This document shows, one piece after another, positions 1 to 8,530 of a stretch of 32,000 bases of DNA. Source of the stretch: Ignavibacteriales bacterium (GTDB taxonomy: Bacteria > Bacteroidota > Ignavibacteria > Ignavibacteriales > SURF-24); the NCBI GenBank assembly GCA_003599415.1, contig QZKB01000041.1, forward strand, positions 1-32,000, given 5' to 3'. Below the pieces are notes generated by a model, which saw nothing but the letters and a program-made list of their open reading frames with translations, searched no databases and had not been told where the DNA came from. How positions within the stretch are numbered: position 1 is the first letter of the stretch; each line of letters starts with the position of its first letter. Position numbers and translations under genes: made by a program.

Positions 1-2
1 AC

Positions 3-89
3 GGAGAGTTGGCAGAGTGGTTGAATGCGGCGGTCTTGAAAACCGTTAAGGATGCAAGTCCTTCCGGGGTTCGAATCCCTGACTCTCCG
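3..89 (+). tRNA. tRNA-Ser (anticodon UGA)
   Basis: A full cloverleaf can be drawn. The acceptor stem GGAGAGT (3-9) pairs with ACTCTCC (82-88), the anticodon loop CTTGAAA gives anticodon TGA, a long variable arm is present as expected for serine, and the T-arm (65-81) has the loop TTCGAAT. Base 89 is the discriminator G. CCA is not encoded; the next bases are CTC, so the tail must be added after transcription. The gene sits directly beside a recombinase remnant, which makes it a likely integration target. Confidence 0.96.
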
Positions 90-102
90 CTCCGAAAAAT
101 TA

Positions 103-143
103 AGCCCAAATTGTGTTAAACAAATACACTTTTTGGGCTTTTT
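103..143 (+). terminator. Rho-independent terminator after tRNA-Ser
   Basis: AAGCCCAAA at about 102-110 pairs with TTTGGGCTT further on, with a possible inner GTGT/ACAC stem, and is followed by a run of T. It lies within about 15 bases of the tRNA 3' end and would end that transcript before the minus-strand recombinase remnant. Confidence 0.8.
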
Positions 144-194
144 TGTTGCTAAATGATACAATTTAGACCATTAATACGACCTAAAAAATATGAC

Positions 195-213
195 ATGGGC
201 AGAAAATGGGCAG
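195..213 (+). repeat. TGGGCA tandem (11-bp period), left copy
   Basis: ATGGGCAGAAAATGGGCAG contains two TGGGCA hexamers whose starts are 11 bp apart, about one helical turn. A near copy in the same orientation lies at 5526-5544. The position, between the tRNA and the 3' end of the recombinase remnant, fits integrase arm-type binding sites or the end of an integrated element. The function is inferred only. Confidence 0.45.
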
Positions 214-248
214 TTTAAATAGTAAAAATATTTATCTGTAAGTCTTTA

Positions 249-779
249 TTATTTAATGATATCGTTTAATATTTCTGCTTCATTATGCAGCATCTCAGAT
301 TTAACATGGGTATAAATTTGTGTCTCACGGATCGTTGAGTGACCAAGTAGCTTTGAAACGAGTTCAATGTTTACCCTGCGCTGTACCAAATGTGTAGCAA
401 ATGTATGACGGAATTTATGAATAAATGCATTCGATTCAATACCAGCGTTCTTTGCGATTGTCTTACAAACATGCAATAGTCTCTGTTCTCTTAATTTCAT
501 TCCCATCGGCGATGCAAATAAATATTGCGATAAATTTTCCTTTTTTTGAATTTCAGTAATCAAATCGAAAAGTCTTTGATTCATGGGAATAATCCGTTCA
601 GAGTTCTCTGTCTTAGTTTTAAAATCGTTATCCGACTTAACAAATATCAAGCGTTTTTCTGAAGCAGATAATTTAGAAAAAGCGATTGATGAAAGTTTAG
701 CAAAATCAGAAACGTTAAGGCAAAGCATTTGAAGGAAAGCTTGTGTAAAAAGTGCCGGATAAATTTTAACACTGTTTTT
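249..779 (-). pseudogene. Truncated tyrosine recombinase (integrase), C-terminal catalytic part
   Basis: From the first ATG (728) the reading frame gives 159 residues; it is open back to a stop at 780-782. The C-terminal half is a clear phage-integrase catalytic domain: HKFRHTFATHL carries the His-x-x-Arg pair, LLGHS supplies the second His, and IYTHV carries the catalytic Tyr. The segment ERIIPM matches the beta strands before these motifs. The SAM-like DNA-binding domain and the usual first catalytic Arg (the GLR-type motif) are not visible, and intact family members have roughly 300-400 residues. The sequence that should encode the N-terminus is replaced by the start of the next, oppositely oriented gene. 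It is probably a non-functional relic of the recombinase that inserted DNA at the adjacent tRNA-Ser. A short expressed fragment cannot be excluded. Confidence 0.8.
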
Positions 780-845
780 TCAGAAATTTAATGCCATTTT
801 TTGAATAAAAAAATTTGTTTCTAAATAACCAAAAGAGCACAAAAT

Positions 846-3161
846 ATGCGGCGGGTAAATATATTTTTTGTTTTCTTTATTACAGTCCTTCTAAGTGAAA
901 TTAAACTTCCTCAAACCTGGGAACTGATCGGTGGTCCAACAGGAAGAACCCCCAACAGTGTTATTATTTTAGAGGATGGCAGAGTACTTTGCTCAACCGC
1001 TAAAGGGGTTTTCATTTCAGATGATTTGGGTGATACATGGCGAATAAGTAATTCTTCACAGAGATTTGATGGTGTATATACTTTGACAGAAAGAAAAAAC
1101 AGCGAAGTAATTGCTGTTACCCATTTTGGCGTTATTAAATCAGTTGATAAAGGGGAAAACTGGTCAACCATTTCTAATATTTCTTATTTAAGGGATTATG
1201 GCTCTGTTGTGAATGAATCACCTCTTGATTCCTCACTTTATTTTAGAATGGATCATTCTCTCTATAAAAGTACAGATGGAGGAAATACCTGGAATGTAAT
1301 ATGGGAGGGAGATATAATAGACGATTTTATAATAAATGAGTACGGATGGATGTACATAAGTGAAAGAGATAATAACATTTTAATAAGTAAAGATAATGGA
1401 AATACTTTTCTGCCTTTGCTTATTGGAACTGAGCTATCAAATAATCTTGCTAATAATTTATACTCCGACAAACACGGCGGATTATATTTTATGAAATTCC
1501 CATCGTCTTCAATCGTTCATTTTAGTAATGATAAACTGACTTATATAGAAAATGGTTGGACAAATATTCCTTTGGGTATAACCAAGAATGGTGACCTGAT
1601 TTATAAATCGGGTAATTGCATTGATCTTTTTGAGTATTCAACAAAAGAATCACGCAATATTTCCTGCCCGTCATTTGTATTAGATCAGTTTGCAAAAAAT
1701 GTAGCCACAAAAGGCGATATATGGATAGCAAACTTCAATTACCTTGGAATACATCGTTCAGACAATAGTGGAATTACATGGAAAAGTATAAACAAAGGAT
1801 TAGGTTTTACTGAAAGTACAGCAATGGAAGTAACAGCCAAAGGAAAGTTTATTGTAAGTGCTTTTAGCGGAGCCTTCTGGGGAAATTTATATTCTTCAAC
1901 TGATGATGGGCTGACGTGGATTCAAAAGAATCCACCATTAAACCCGGTATTTTACGATATTGATAAACTTGCTGACGGGAAACTTGTGGCTACTGGTTCA
2001 TATGGCATCTTTACGGCTGATAAAGATGGAATAACATGGAGCCAAAGAAGGAATGCCGATATAGCTTCCGATATTTTTGTAAGTAAAAAAGGTATAGCTT
2101 ATACCGGAACAAGATCCGAGGGGTTATTGATAACAAGAGATAATGGAATTAATTGGGAAACACCAAATGGACTTGGTACTACATATTTTAGCTCGTTCGG
2201 TGAATCGTCAAGCGGAAGAATATTTGCCAGCCCTACTTATGAAATGGAAGGTATTTACTATTCCGATGATGATGGAATAACATGGACACATATCAAACCT
2301 TTCTCTTTCAATGGTGTATATGATTTTATAACTAAGGGAGATTCAATATATGCTGCAACACCAGGAGGCGTGTATAAGAGTGTAGATAATGGCATCAATT
2401 GGATAAACCTAAACTATCAGTCAATTAAAAAATTTGAATTGGCTCCGAACAGAGATATCGTTGCAATAACTTTTTCCAATGGTATTAATATTAGCACTGA
2501 TAATGGGAAAAACTGGATTGTTTTGGGAGATGGATTAAAAGATCTAGAAATCAGAGATGTATGCTTTGATGATAACAACCGTCTTTATGCATTAACAGAT
2601 TCAGGATTATACCGGAATGAATATTATTTACATCCATTTATTATTAAACCTAACTATGGAGCAGAAAAACTACTTCCATCTGTCTTTGAATGGAATAAGG
2701 TCCCATCTGCTAATAGTTATCAACTGGAATTGTATAGTGACAGTTTACTGAATAATTTAATTCAAAGTGTAACCGTAACTAAAAATTCTGTACGAATTAA
2801 TTCGTTACTGACTAATACAACATACTACTGGCGTGTAAAAGCTAACTCAACAATTTTTAATAGTCTGTATTCGAACATAGGGAAATTTACAACCGCCCCA
2901 CCGTTTTCCATGACACAAAATTATCCAAATCCATTCAATGCAGGAACGACAATAGAATATTATGTTCCGTATAGCTCTAGAATAAAAATAATGATATATA
3001 ATATTCTGGGAGAAGCAATAGCAACATTAGTTGATGATGAATTTTCTGAAGGGAAGCATATATATAACTGGGACGCTTCAGATTTATCTTCCGGAATATA
3101 TTTTATTAAGATTGAAGGCGAGGAATTCAGGCAGATAAAGAAGGCATCACTTATTAAATAG
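846..3161 (+). CDS. T9SS-exported Asp-box (BNR-like) beta-propeller protein
   Basis: The 771-residue protein starts with a signal peptide (hydrophobic stretch at about residues 4-17). About eleven Asp-box motifs of the form S-x-D-x-G-x-T/N-W follow (for example ISDDLGDTW, KSTDGGNTW, SSTDDGLTW, YSDDDGITW, KSVDNGINW), the pattern of sialidase/sortilin/Ycf48-type propellers. A fibronectin type III-like domain lies at about 595-685. The last 86 residues, beginning near NYPNPFNAG, form a T9SS type A sorting domain ending in a basic tail (KKASLIK). It is therefore probably exported through the outer membrane and released or attached at the surface. No catalytic residues can be assigned, so an enzymatic role is not claimed. 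It lies within the putative island between the recombinase remnant and hsdM. The start has no obvious Shine-Dalgarno sequence. Confidence 0.85.
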   Translation: MRRVNIFFVFFITVLLSEIKLPQTWELIGGPTGRTPNSVIILEDGRVLCSTAKGVFISDDLGDTWRISNSSQRFDGVYTLTERKNSEVIAVTHFGVIKSVDKGENWSTISNISYLRDYGSVVNESPLDSSLYFRMDHSLYKSTDGGNTWNVIWEGDIIDDFIINEYGWMYISERDNNILISKDNGNTFLPLLIGTELSNNLANNLYSDKHGGLYFMKFPSSSIVHFSNDKLTYIENGWTNIPLGITKNGDLIYKSGNCIDLFEYSTKESRNISCPSFVLDQFAKNVATKGDIWIANFNYLGIHRSDNSGITWKSINKGLGFTESTAMEVTAKGKFIVSAFSGAFWGNLYSSTDDGLTWIQKNPPLNPVFYDIDKLADGKLVATGSYGIFTADKDGITWSQRRNADIASDIFVSKKGIAYTGTRSEGLLITRDNGINWETPNGLGTTYFSSFGESSSGRIFASPTYEMEGIYYSDDDGITWTHIKPFSFNGVYDFITKGDSIYAATPGGVYKSVDNGINWINLNYQSIKKFELAPNRDIVAITFSNGINISTDNGKNWIVLGDGLKDLEIRDVCFDDNNRLYALTDSGLYRNEYYLHPFIIKPNYGAEKLLPSVFEWNKVPSANSYQLELYSDSLLNNLIQSVTVTKNSVRINSLLTNTTYYWRVKANSTIFNSLYSNIGKFTTAPPFSMTQNYPNPFNAGTTIEYYVPYSSRIKIMIYNILGEAIATLVDDEFSEGKHIYNWDASDLSSGIYFIKIEGEEFRQIKKASLIK

Positions 3162-3358
3162 TGAACAGACTTTTTAATTGAACACACCAAGAATGTTGAA
3201 CAAGTCCTGTTACTTACACTTAACTTAATTTCTTTAATAATGAATTAATAATTTCAATTGAGAGTTAAATTAAATAAATAGTATTTTGCCAATACTAAAA
3301 ATTTATTTTCTTAAAATGCCGGTTTAATTTTACTTTGCGGTTATTCAATATTGTTTGA

Positions 3359-4836
3359 TTGATATTACAACAACAGCAACAATTAGTTCTACGGGCATGG
3401 ACTTATTGCAATACTTTAAGAGATGACGGAGTTAGCTACGGAGATTATGTAGAGCAGCTTACCTATCTTCTCTTTCTTAAAATGGCAGATGAGTATTCCA
3501 AACCACCATATAACAGGAATATACAAATTCCCAAAAAGTTAAACTGGGAAAGTCTTAAAGGTATAAGTGGGGAAGAGCTTGAGGCTCAGTACATCAAAAT
3601 CCTGAATGAGCTAGGTAAAGAAAAAGGAATGATAGGAGAAATCTTTTTTAAAGCTCAGAATAAAATACAGGATCCGGCAAAGCTTTACAAACTAATTCAA
3701 ATGATTGATGATGATAACTGGGTTATACTTGGCGCAGATGTTAAAGGTGATATTTATGAAGTCTGCTTGAGAAAAATGCCGAAGATACTAAATCGGGTGC
3801 AGGACAATATTTTACTCCAAGAGCTCTCATCAAAGCAATGGTTGAATGTGTAAAGCCTGAACCAGGCAGGTCAATTGCAGATCCCGCCTGCGGAACCGGC
3901 GGAATCTTTCTTGCTTCATATGATTTTATCTCAGGCAACTATAAACTGGATAAGGATCAGAAAGAGTTTCTTAAGTTCAAAACTTTCAGCGGCTGTGAAA
4001 TTGTACCGAACACTGCAAGATTATGTTTAATGAATTTATATCTTCATAACATTGGCGACTTAAACAGCGAACCACCGGTTGAACTTGCAGATAGTTTGCT
4101 CGCTTCGCCAAAAGGAAAATTTGATTACGTTTTAACCAATCCACCATTTGGAAAAAAGAGCAGCTTTACCATTACCAATGAAGATGGAACACAAAGCAAA
4201 GAAACTCTTACTTATGAAAGACAGGACTTATGGACAACAACATCAAACAAACAATTAAATTTTATTCAGAATGTTCGATCAATTTTTAAAGCAGATGGTA
4301 GAGCTGCGGTAGTTGTTCCTGATAATGTTTTATTTGAAGGTGGCGCCGGAGAAACTGTAAGAAAAAAATTACTTGAAACAACTGACCTGCATACAATTTT
4401 AAGACTGCCAACCGGAATATTTTATGCACAAGGGGTTAAAGCAAATGTAATTTTCTTTGATAACAAGCCGGCATCAAAAACTCCCTGGACCAAAGAAGTA
4501 TGGATTTACGATCTCCGCACCAATATACACTTTACGCTGAAGACACGGCAAATGAAGTACGAAGACTTGAGGGATTTTGTTGAAAGTTACAATCCAGCTA
4601 ACAGGTTCAGGAGAAAAGAAACTGATCGCTTCAAGAAATTTACAAATGATGATATAATTGCAAGAGACAAGACCAATCTTGACATATTCTGGTTAAAGGA
4701 TGAAAGTCTTGGAGATATGGACAATCTACCAGATCCTGATTTAATAGCATTGGAAATAGATGAGAATATAGAAGCAGGATTAGAGAGCTTTAAGGAAATA
4801 ATTGCATCACTGAATGTTAAGGATGAAAAAGTATAA
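3359..4836 (+). pseudogene. hsdM: Type I restriction-modification methyltransferase HsdM, frameshifted
   Basis: Two overlapping frames together make one HsdM. The first (3359-3760 before the break) carries the N-terminal helical domain, with LRDDGVSYGDYVEQLTYLLF. The second carries GAGQYFTPR (motif X), DPACGTGG (motif I, SAM binding) and NPPFG (motif IV, catalytic). After GAA at 3758-3760 the sequence GTCTGCTTGAG reads correctly only if one G is restored; the frame that resumes at 3763 continues straight into the methylase core. The corrected product would have about 492 residues, normal for HsdM N6-adenine methylases. The start used here is a TTG without a clear ribosome site, so the true start is uncertain. 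No hsdS or hsdR lies nearby, so the system is incomplete even if the frameshift is a sequencing error. Confidence 0.85.
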
Positions 4837-5196
4837 TTACTCGACATAATCCAAAAGGATACTAGCGAGATTCTTCCTACCTTATAAAAAGTCTGAAACA
4901 GCAGTTACCGATATAATATTAAACTTCTAATATTAAAAGAATCGACTAACAGTTTAAGATTCAGAATATTAATCGGCAACTAAAAATTAACCGAACAGTA
5001 AGATGATTCAATTTATTTTGAAGCTATCGTAAATTCACTTAAAGAGAGAGAACAAGCTGGATAGTGTGTTTGCGAAAAGGAATTGTAGTTTTAGAACCAG
5101 AAGAATTGAAGAAGAATGTGCTTATTATTGCGAAGGGAGTTTTTGAAAATTATTGACCTGCTTTTTTTAACTATTGAAAAAAAACTGGAGTATAAA
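4837..5196 (+). other. Degenerate intergenic stretch with possible gene relics
   Basis: These 360 bases hold no open frame longer than about 25 codons with protein-like content. Two short frames look like eroded coding sequence: 5002-5064 (DDSIYFEAIVNSLKEREQAG then stop) and, in another frame, 5079-5156 (GIVVLEPEELKK and on to a stop). The second resembles the end of a WYL-domain regulator, but this is only an impression. There is no hsdS or hsdR coding sequence here. Confidence 0.3.
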
Positions 5197-5514
5197 ATGA
5201 ATCAGGAGGATATGTTTCTTAAACGTGAATTCACTGCTTACTTTTCAGTTAATGATTTGAAAATAGAAAAACGTGAATATGCAAATGATTCTGACCTAAA
5301 TGGAATTTATCTTAAAGGGAAAAGAGTTATCCCAGATATTTCTTATTATCTGCTTAAAGGGAATGAATTAAACGAATTACCAGAGAATATGGAATTACAA
5401 TTAGATAGAGCCTCCTGGAAAGAAGAATTTGTATCAAGAGAACAGATTTGGAAAGAAGACCCAAATGCTAAAATTATCGATGAGAGATTAGAGAAGATAA
5501 AGAATAATTCTTGA
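5197..5514 (+). CDS. Small hypothetical protein in the island
   Basis: This 105-residue protein is not recognised. The ATG at 5197 is preferred over the upstream in-frame ATG at 5116 because CTGGAG lies 7-12 bases before it, and because the extra upstream residues overlap what looks like relic sequence in another frame. The product is hydrophilic and charged, with no signal peptide or membrane segment, a predicted mixed fold, and a helical charged C-terminus (DERLEKIKNN). It stands alone between the degenerate stretch and the right TGGGCA tandem. It could be a cytoplasmic accessory protein of the island. No function is proposed. Confidence 0.5.
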   Translation: MNQEDMFLKREFTAYFSVNDLKIEKREYANDSDLNGIYLKGKRVIPDISYYLLKGNELNELPENMELQLDRASWKEEFVSREQIWKEDPNAKIIDERLEKIKNNS

Positions 5515-5525
5515 TAATTAAATTG

Positions 5526-5544
5526 ATGGGCAGAGTTTGGGCAC
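5526..5544 (+). repeat. TGGGCA tandem (11-bp period), right copy
   Basis: ATGGGCAGAGTTTGGGCAC matches the left copy at 195-213 in 15 of 19 positions, including both TGGGCA hexamers and their 11-bp period, in the same orientation. The two copies bracket the recombinase remnant, the propeller gene, broken hsdM and the small unknown gene. Confidence 0.45.
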
Positions 5545-5622
5545 GACCTGATAAAAAGAATCTAATTTGGTATGAAATCGCAATATTTTACTATTGTAAC
5601 AAATCCTTGATTTCCTTTACCG

Positions 5623-5671
5623 AAAAAAAAGCCCGATTACAGAAAAAATTAACTGTTTTCGAGCTTTTTTT
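5623..5671. terminator. Bidirectional terminator between the island and the rhamnose locus
   Basis: AAAAAAGCCCG...ACAG pairs with CTGT...CGAGCTTTTTT, giving a stem of about 15 bp with one two-base internal loop and one G-U pair. There is a T run on the plus strand and an A run (T run on the minus strand) at the other side. It lies between the convergent small unknown gene and the last gene of the minus-strand locus, so it can stop transcription from both. Confidence 0.7.
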
Positions 5672-5725
5672 GGAGGAGTTAGGAGTGACTTATTGGAAAT
5701 TATATTTAAATAAAACTCATTTCTT

Positions 5726-7051
5726 TCATTTTGTCTTTGCCTGGTAAATCAATGAGATAAATTTACCCCGTAAATCTTCAAAGCTATTAGGAGCTTTTTG
5801 CAATACTAATTGCGCAATTATTTTTTCTTTAGGGTCAATCCAATATAAAGAACCAAAAGTACCACCCCATCCATACGAACCTTCAGATAGGGGAACTATA
5901 GTACTGCCAATCGACGAGATAATTTCAAATCCTAATCCGAATTTATCGCAGACATCTGCGGTGTATAAACCAGGAATTGTCAAATCACCAATCTGGTTTG
6001 TTCTCATAAGCCGCACTGTACTTTTAGCAAGTAACCTTTTCCCGTTATATTCTCCTTCATTAAGAAGCATTTGCATAAACACGGCATAATCGTATGCGGT
6101 TGAAGCAAGTCCACCGCCGCCTGCAAAATAGGTCCCATCGGATACCGGATAATCAGGATTAAAACCATCAGACTTTTTTATTTTAACCAGGTGTTTCTGT
6201 TGGTCTTCACTATAGAGAATTGCCAGCCTTTTATATTTTTCCTTCGGCAGGTAGAAGTATGTATCGCTCATTCCAAGCGGATCAAAAATATTCTTTCTCA
6301 GGAATTGATCGAGATTCATTCCGGATACTACTTCCACAAGATAACCGAGAACATCAACGCTTAATCCGTAGGTCCAATTTTCACCCGGTTGATGGCCTAA
6401 AGGAACAGAACCAAGAATTTTCATTTGGTCTTTTAAAACAGTTTTATCCGTACTGATTGCTCCAACAACATTGAATTTATTATATAGGTAATTCATTCCT
6501 TTACTTCCAATCATTGGATACCCAATACCTGAAGTATGTGTAAGAAGATCCCTAATTGTTACCGGGCGCTTTGCATCAATAGTTGTATAAGTTGAATCTT
6601 CCTCGTTAAACTTATCCAGCACCTTTTGATTCTTATACTCCGGCAGGTATTTGGACACAGGATCATCCAGCAGAAATTTTCCCTGTTCATACAGCATCAT
6701 TACTGCAACACTCGTTATAGCTTTTGTTTGAGATGCTATTCTGAAAATAACATTTTTTTCCAAAGGTGTTTTCAGTTCGATATCATTATAGCCAAACGCT
6801 TTATAATAGACTATTTTACCGTTTCTTGCCACAAGGCTGACGGCACCGTTACACCATTGATTATCAACATATTCTTTGAATACATTGTCAAGTCTTGTTA
6901 ACCTTTCTGAGGAAAAGCCTTGTGCTCCCGGAGAAGAAAACTGAAGCAGACCACCTACTGATTTTTTCTGTGCTTCAATTTCAGCAGCTAGCAAAAGCAA
7001 AGACAACAAAAAGAAAATTATTTTCTTCAAATTACACCTTCGGCTTTTCAA
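5726..7051 (-). CDS. Secreted serine hydrolase, class C beta-lactamase / esterase fold
   Basis: The 441-residue protein has a signal peptide (hydrophobic core at about 11-23, ending EIEAQ). The catalytic SxxK motif is S107-Q-T-K110 in FRIASQTKAIT. The Tyr of the second motif is probably Y228 in NWTYGLSVD, where class C enzymes have YxN, and the third motif region reads YGWGG instead of KTG. These variations are typical of the broad beta-lactamase-related family (esterases, D-aminopeptidases, transpeptidase-like proteins), not of true beta-lactamases. It is the last gene of the rhamnose locus, 6 bases after the isomerase-like gene, so it is probably co-transcribed. In this context removal of an ester group from a plant or microbial glycan is plausible but not shown. 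Confidence 0.85.
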   Translation of the reverse strand: MKSRRCNLKKIIFFLLSLLLLAAEIEAQKKSVGGLLQFSSPGAQGFSSERLTRLDNVFKEYVDNQWCNGAVSLVARNGKIVYYKAFGYNDIELKTPLEKNVIFRIASQTKAITSVAVMMLYEQGKFLLDDPVSKYLPEYKNQKVLDKFNEEDSTYTTIDAKRPVTIRDLLTHTSGIGYPMIGSKGMNYLYNKFNVVGAISTDKTVLKDQMKILGSVPLGHQPGENWTYGLSVDVLGYLVEVVSGMNLDQFLRKNIFDPLGMSDTYFYLPKEKYKRLAILYSEDQQKHLVKIKKSDGFNPDYPVSDGTYFAGGGGLASTAYDYAVFMQMLLNEGEYNGKRLLAKSTVRLMRTNQIGDLTIPGLYTADVCDKFGLGFEIISSIGSTIVPLSEGSYGWGGTFGSLYWIDPKEKIIAQLVLQKAPNSFEDLRGKFISLIYQAKTK

Positions 7052-7057
7052 ATTGAA

Positions 7058-8485
7058 TTAACAAATTTTTACCACTTCGACTTTTATTAATTTACCCAGC
7101 TTTTCTATTTTGGAATAGATGTGACCGACTCCAATTGCGCAATGATGAGATGGTCCCTGCCTGCTCCATTCATTAATAAACTGCTTTATTGAAACAGGAA
7201 ATTTATAACGGCTCATCGTGTTGCCAACTTCAAGAATAGGTCCCGGAACAGATTCACCCTCGGCAACAATCATTTTCAATTTGCCATCAGGTTTTTGAAC
7301 TACCGCAAGTATAGAAATTTTACCATGTTTAATTTTCATTTCAACTGATAATCCCTTACCTGGTTTTCCATGATAAACACCGAGCGGTTTAAGTTTGGGT
7401 TTACCTTCTGCAATAGCAAGATGCCCTGGACCGTCGTGTCCCATCAAAAGAATATCATCATTAAAATCCATTCCGTTGAATTCCGAGAAGGAACCGCCGC
7501 TTCCAAACGAATCCATAATTTTCATTGCCTGAACATTTTTAACTTCCATTTCACCTGCAACCGGAACATTATGAGCGGTTAATATTGAATTGCCTGTAAT
7601 AACCGAAGTAATAATATCCTGGTAATCGTTTCCTTCAACACCTTCATAATAATATGCAAGTGATCCAATTCGTTTTTCGGCAATTAATTTATCAAGGGCA
7701 ACGGATGTTTTGGCCGCCCTTAGAATTTCATCTTTTTTGCATTCAGGTGAAACATCATACTCTTCAAAAATCTGCTGTAGTTTTTTAGTTATTTCATCAT
7801 CCGTTACACTATCTCTGCAAGCTTTAAGCTGGCACATTTCAAGCAACTCGATATGTGAACCAAATGTTACTGCCTGCAATGTAAGATCAGTATAAACATC
7901 AAGCATACCGCAATAATAGTGACCAAGAACTCCCAACCTATTTCTACTCATGATGTCCGCTACACGCATTGCTTCAATCCATTCATCAATTTCTTTCCAT
8001 GCATCTGCATCATCCAATGTCCCGGTAATCTGATGAAACTGTATGCCCGCACGATTGAATACGCTTGCAATTTCAGGTACAGGACAAGCCTGGCAGTATG
8101 CAAGCCATTCACCTGTCATTACAGCCCTGTCACCAAGGTTATTAAACCATTTATAATCAATTGCTTTATCCGGTTGAAGATTTAAAATAATCACGGGGAC
8201 ATTTACTTTTTGCACAACAGGTAAAACAGTAGATGATAGTGCATAGGTTGAGATATACAGGAAAATTATTGAAACATTTTTTTCTCTGAACATATCGGCA
8301 GCCAAACGAGCTTTTTCAACAGTATCAACCATTTTAGCATCAATAACCTCAACATCTTCTTTACTCAATCTATTAGAAATATTTTTTCTGTATCCATCCA
8401 GCCTATCGAACAAACTGGGAAATTGATCCCAGTAAGTTTTTAATCCGATTGAGAACAAACCTATTTTTATTTTAGATGAATTCAT
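7058..8485 (-). CDS. Sugar isomerase of the L-arabinose/L-fucose isomerase superfamily
   Basis: The 475-residue cytoplasmic protein has the length and layout of the AraA/FucI fold: an N-terminal Rossmann-like domain (KIGLFSIGL at 6-14) and a C-terminal domain with likely metal ligands. Candidate ligands are E312 or E314 in GEMEVK, E335 in FSEFNG, H350 in LLMGHDGPGH and H447/H448 in PSHHCAIGVGH; the spacing closely follows E306, E333, H350 and H450 of E. coli AraA. Sequence around these sites differs enough from AraA that the substrate is open. The locus already encodes RhaA, so this protein may act on another sugar of the same glycan (arabinose, fucose or a rare 6-deoxy sugar). It lies 45 bases after the glycosidase-like gene and 6 bases before the serine hydrolase gene. 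Confidence 0.8.
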   Translation of the reverse strand: MNSSKIKIGLFSIGLKTYWDQFPSLFDRLDGYRKNISNRLSKEDVEVIDAKMVDTVEKARLAADMFREKNVSIIFLYISTYALSSTVLPVVQKVNVPVIILNLQPDKAIDYKWFNNLGDRAVMTGEWLAYCQACPVPEIASVFNRAGIQFHQITGTLDDADAWKEIDEWIEAMRVADIMSRNRLGVLGHYYCGMLDVYTDLTLQAVTFGSHIELLEMCQLKACRDSVTDDEITKKLQQIFEEYDVSPECKKDEILRAAKTSVALDKLIAEKRIGSLAYYYEGVEGNDYQDIITSVITGNSILTAHNVPVAGEMEVKNVQAMKIMDSFGSGGSFSEFNGMDFNDDILLMGHDGPGHLAIAEGKPKLKPLGVYHGKPGKGLSVEMKIKHGKISILAVVQKPDGKLKMIVAEGESVPGPILEVGNTMSRYKFPVSIKQFINEWSRQGPSHHCAIGVGHIYSKIEKLGKLIKVEVVKIC

Positions 8486-8530
8486 AATTCTAATTCTCTT
8501 CTTAGTTAATTCATTTTTAGTAATTAAAAA

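Noticed and set aside
4900-4970. Repeated TAATATTAAA units that might suggest a small array
   Set aside because: Only two or three short AT-rich copies with no regular spacing; no CRISPR-like or iteron structure is supported.
5116-5196. Upstream extension of the small unknown protein from the ATG at 5116
   Set aside because: The extension has no ribosome site, is rich in hydrophobic codons unlike the rest, and overlaps a relic frame; the ATG at 5197 has CTGGAG before it.
5511-5747. Plus-strand open frame of 78 codons between the small unknown gene and the convergent locus
   Set aside because: It spans the TGGGCA tandem and the bidirectional terminator, overlaps the end of the convergent gene, and has no ribosome site or protein-like pattern.
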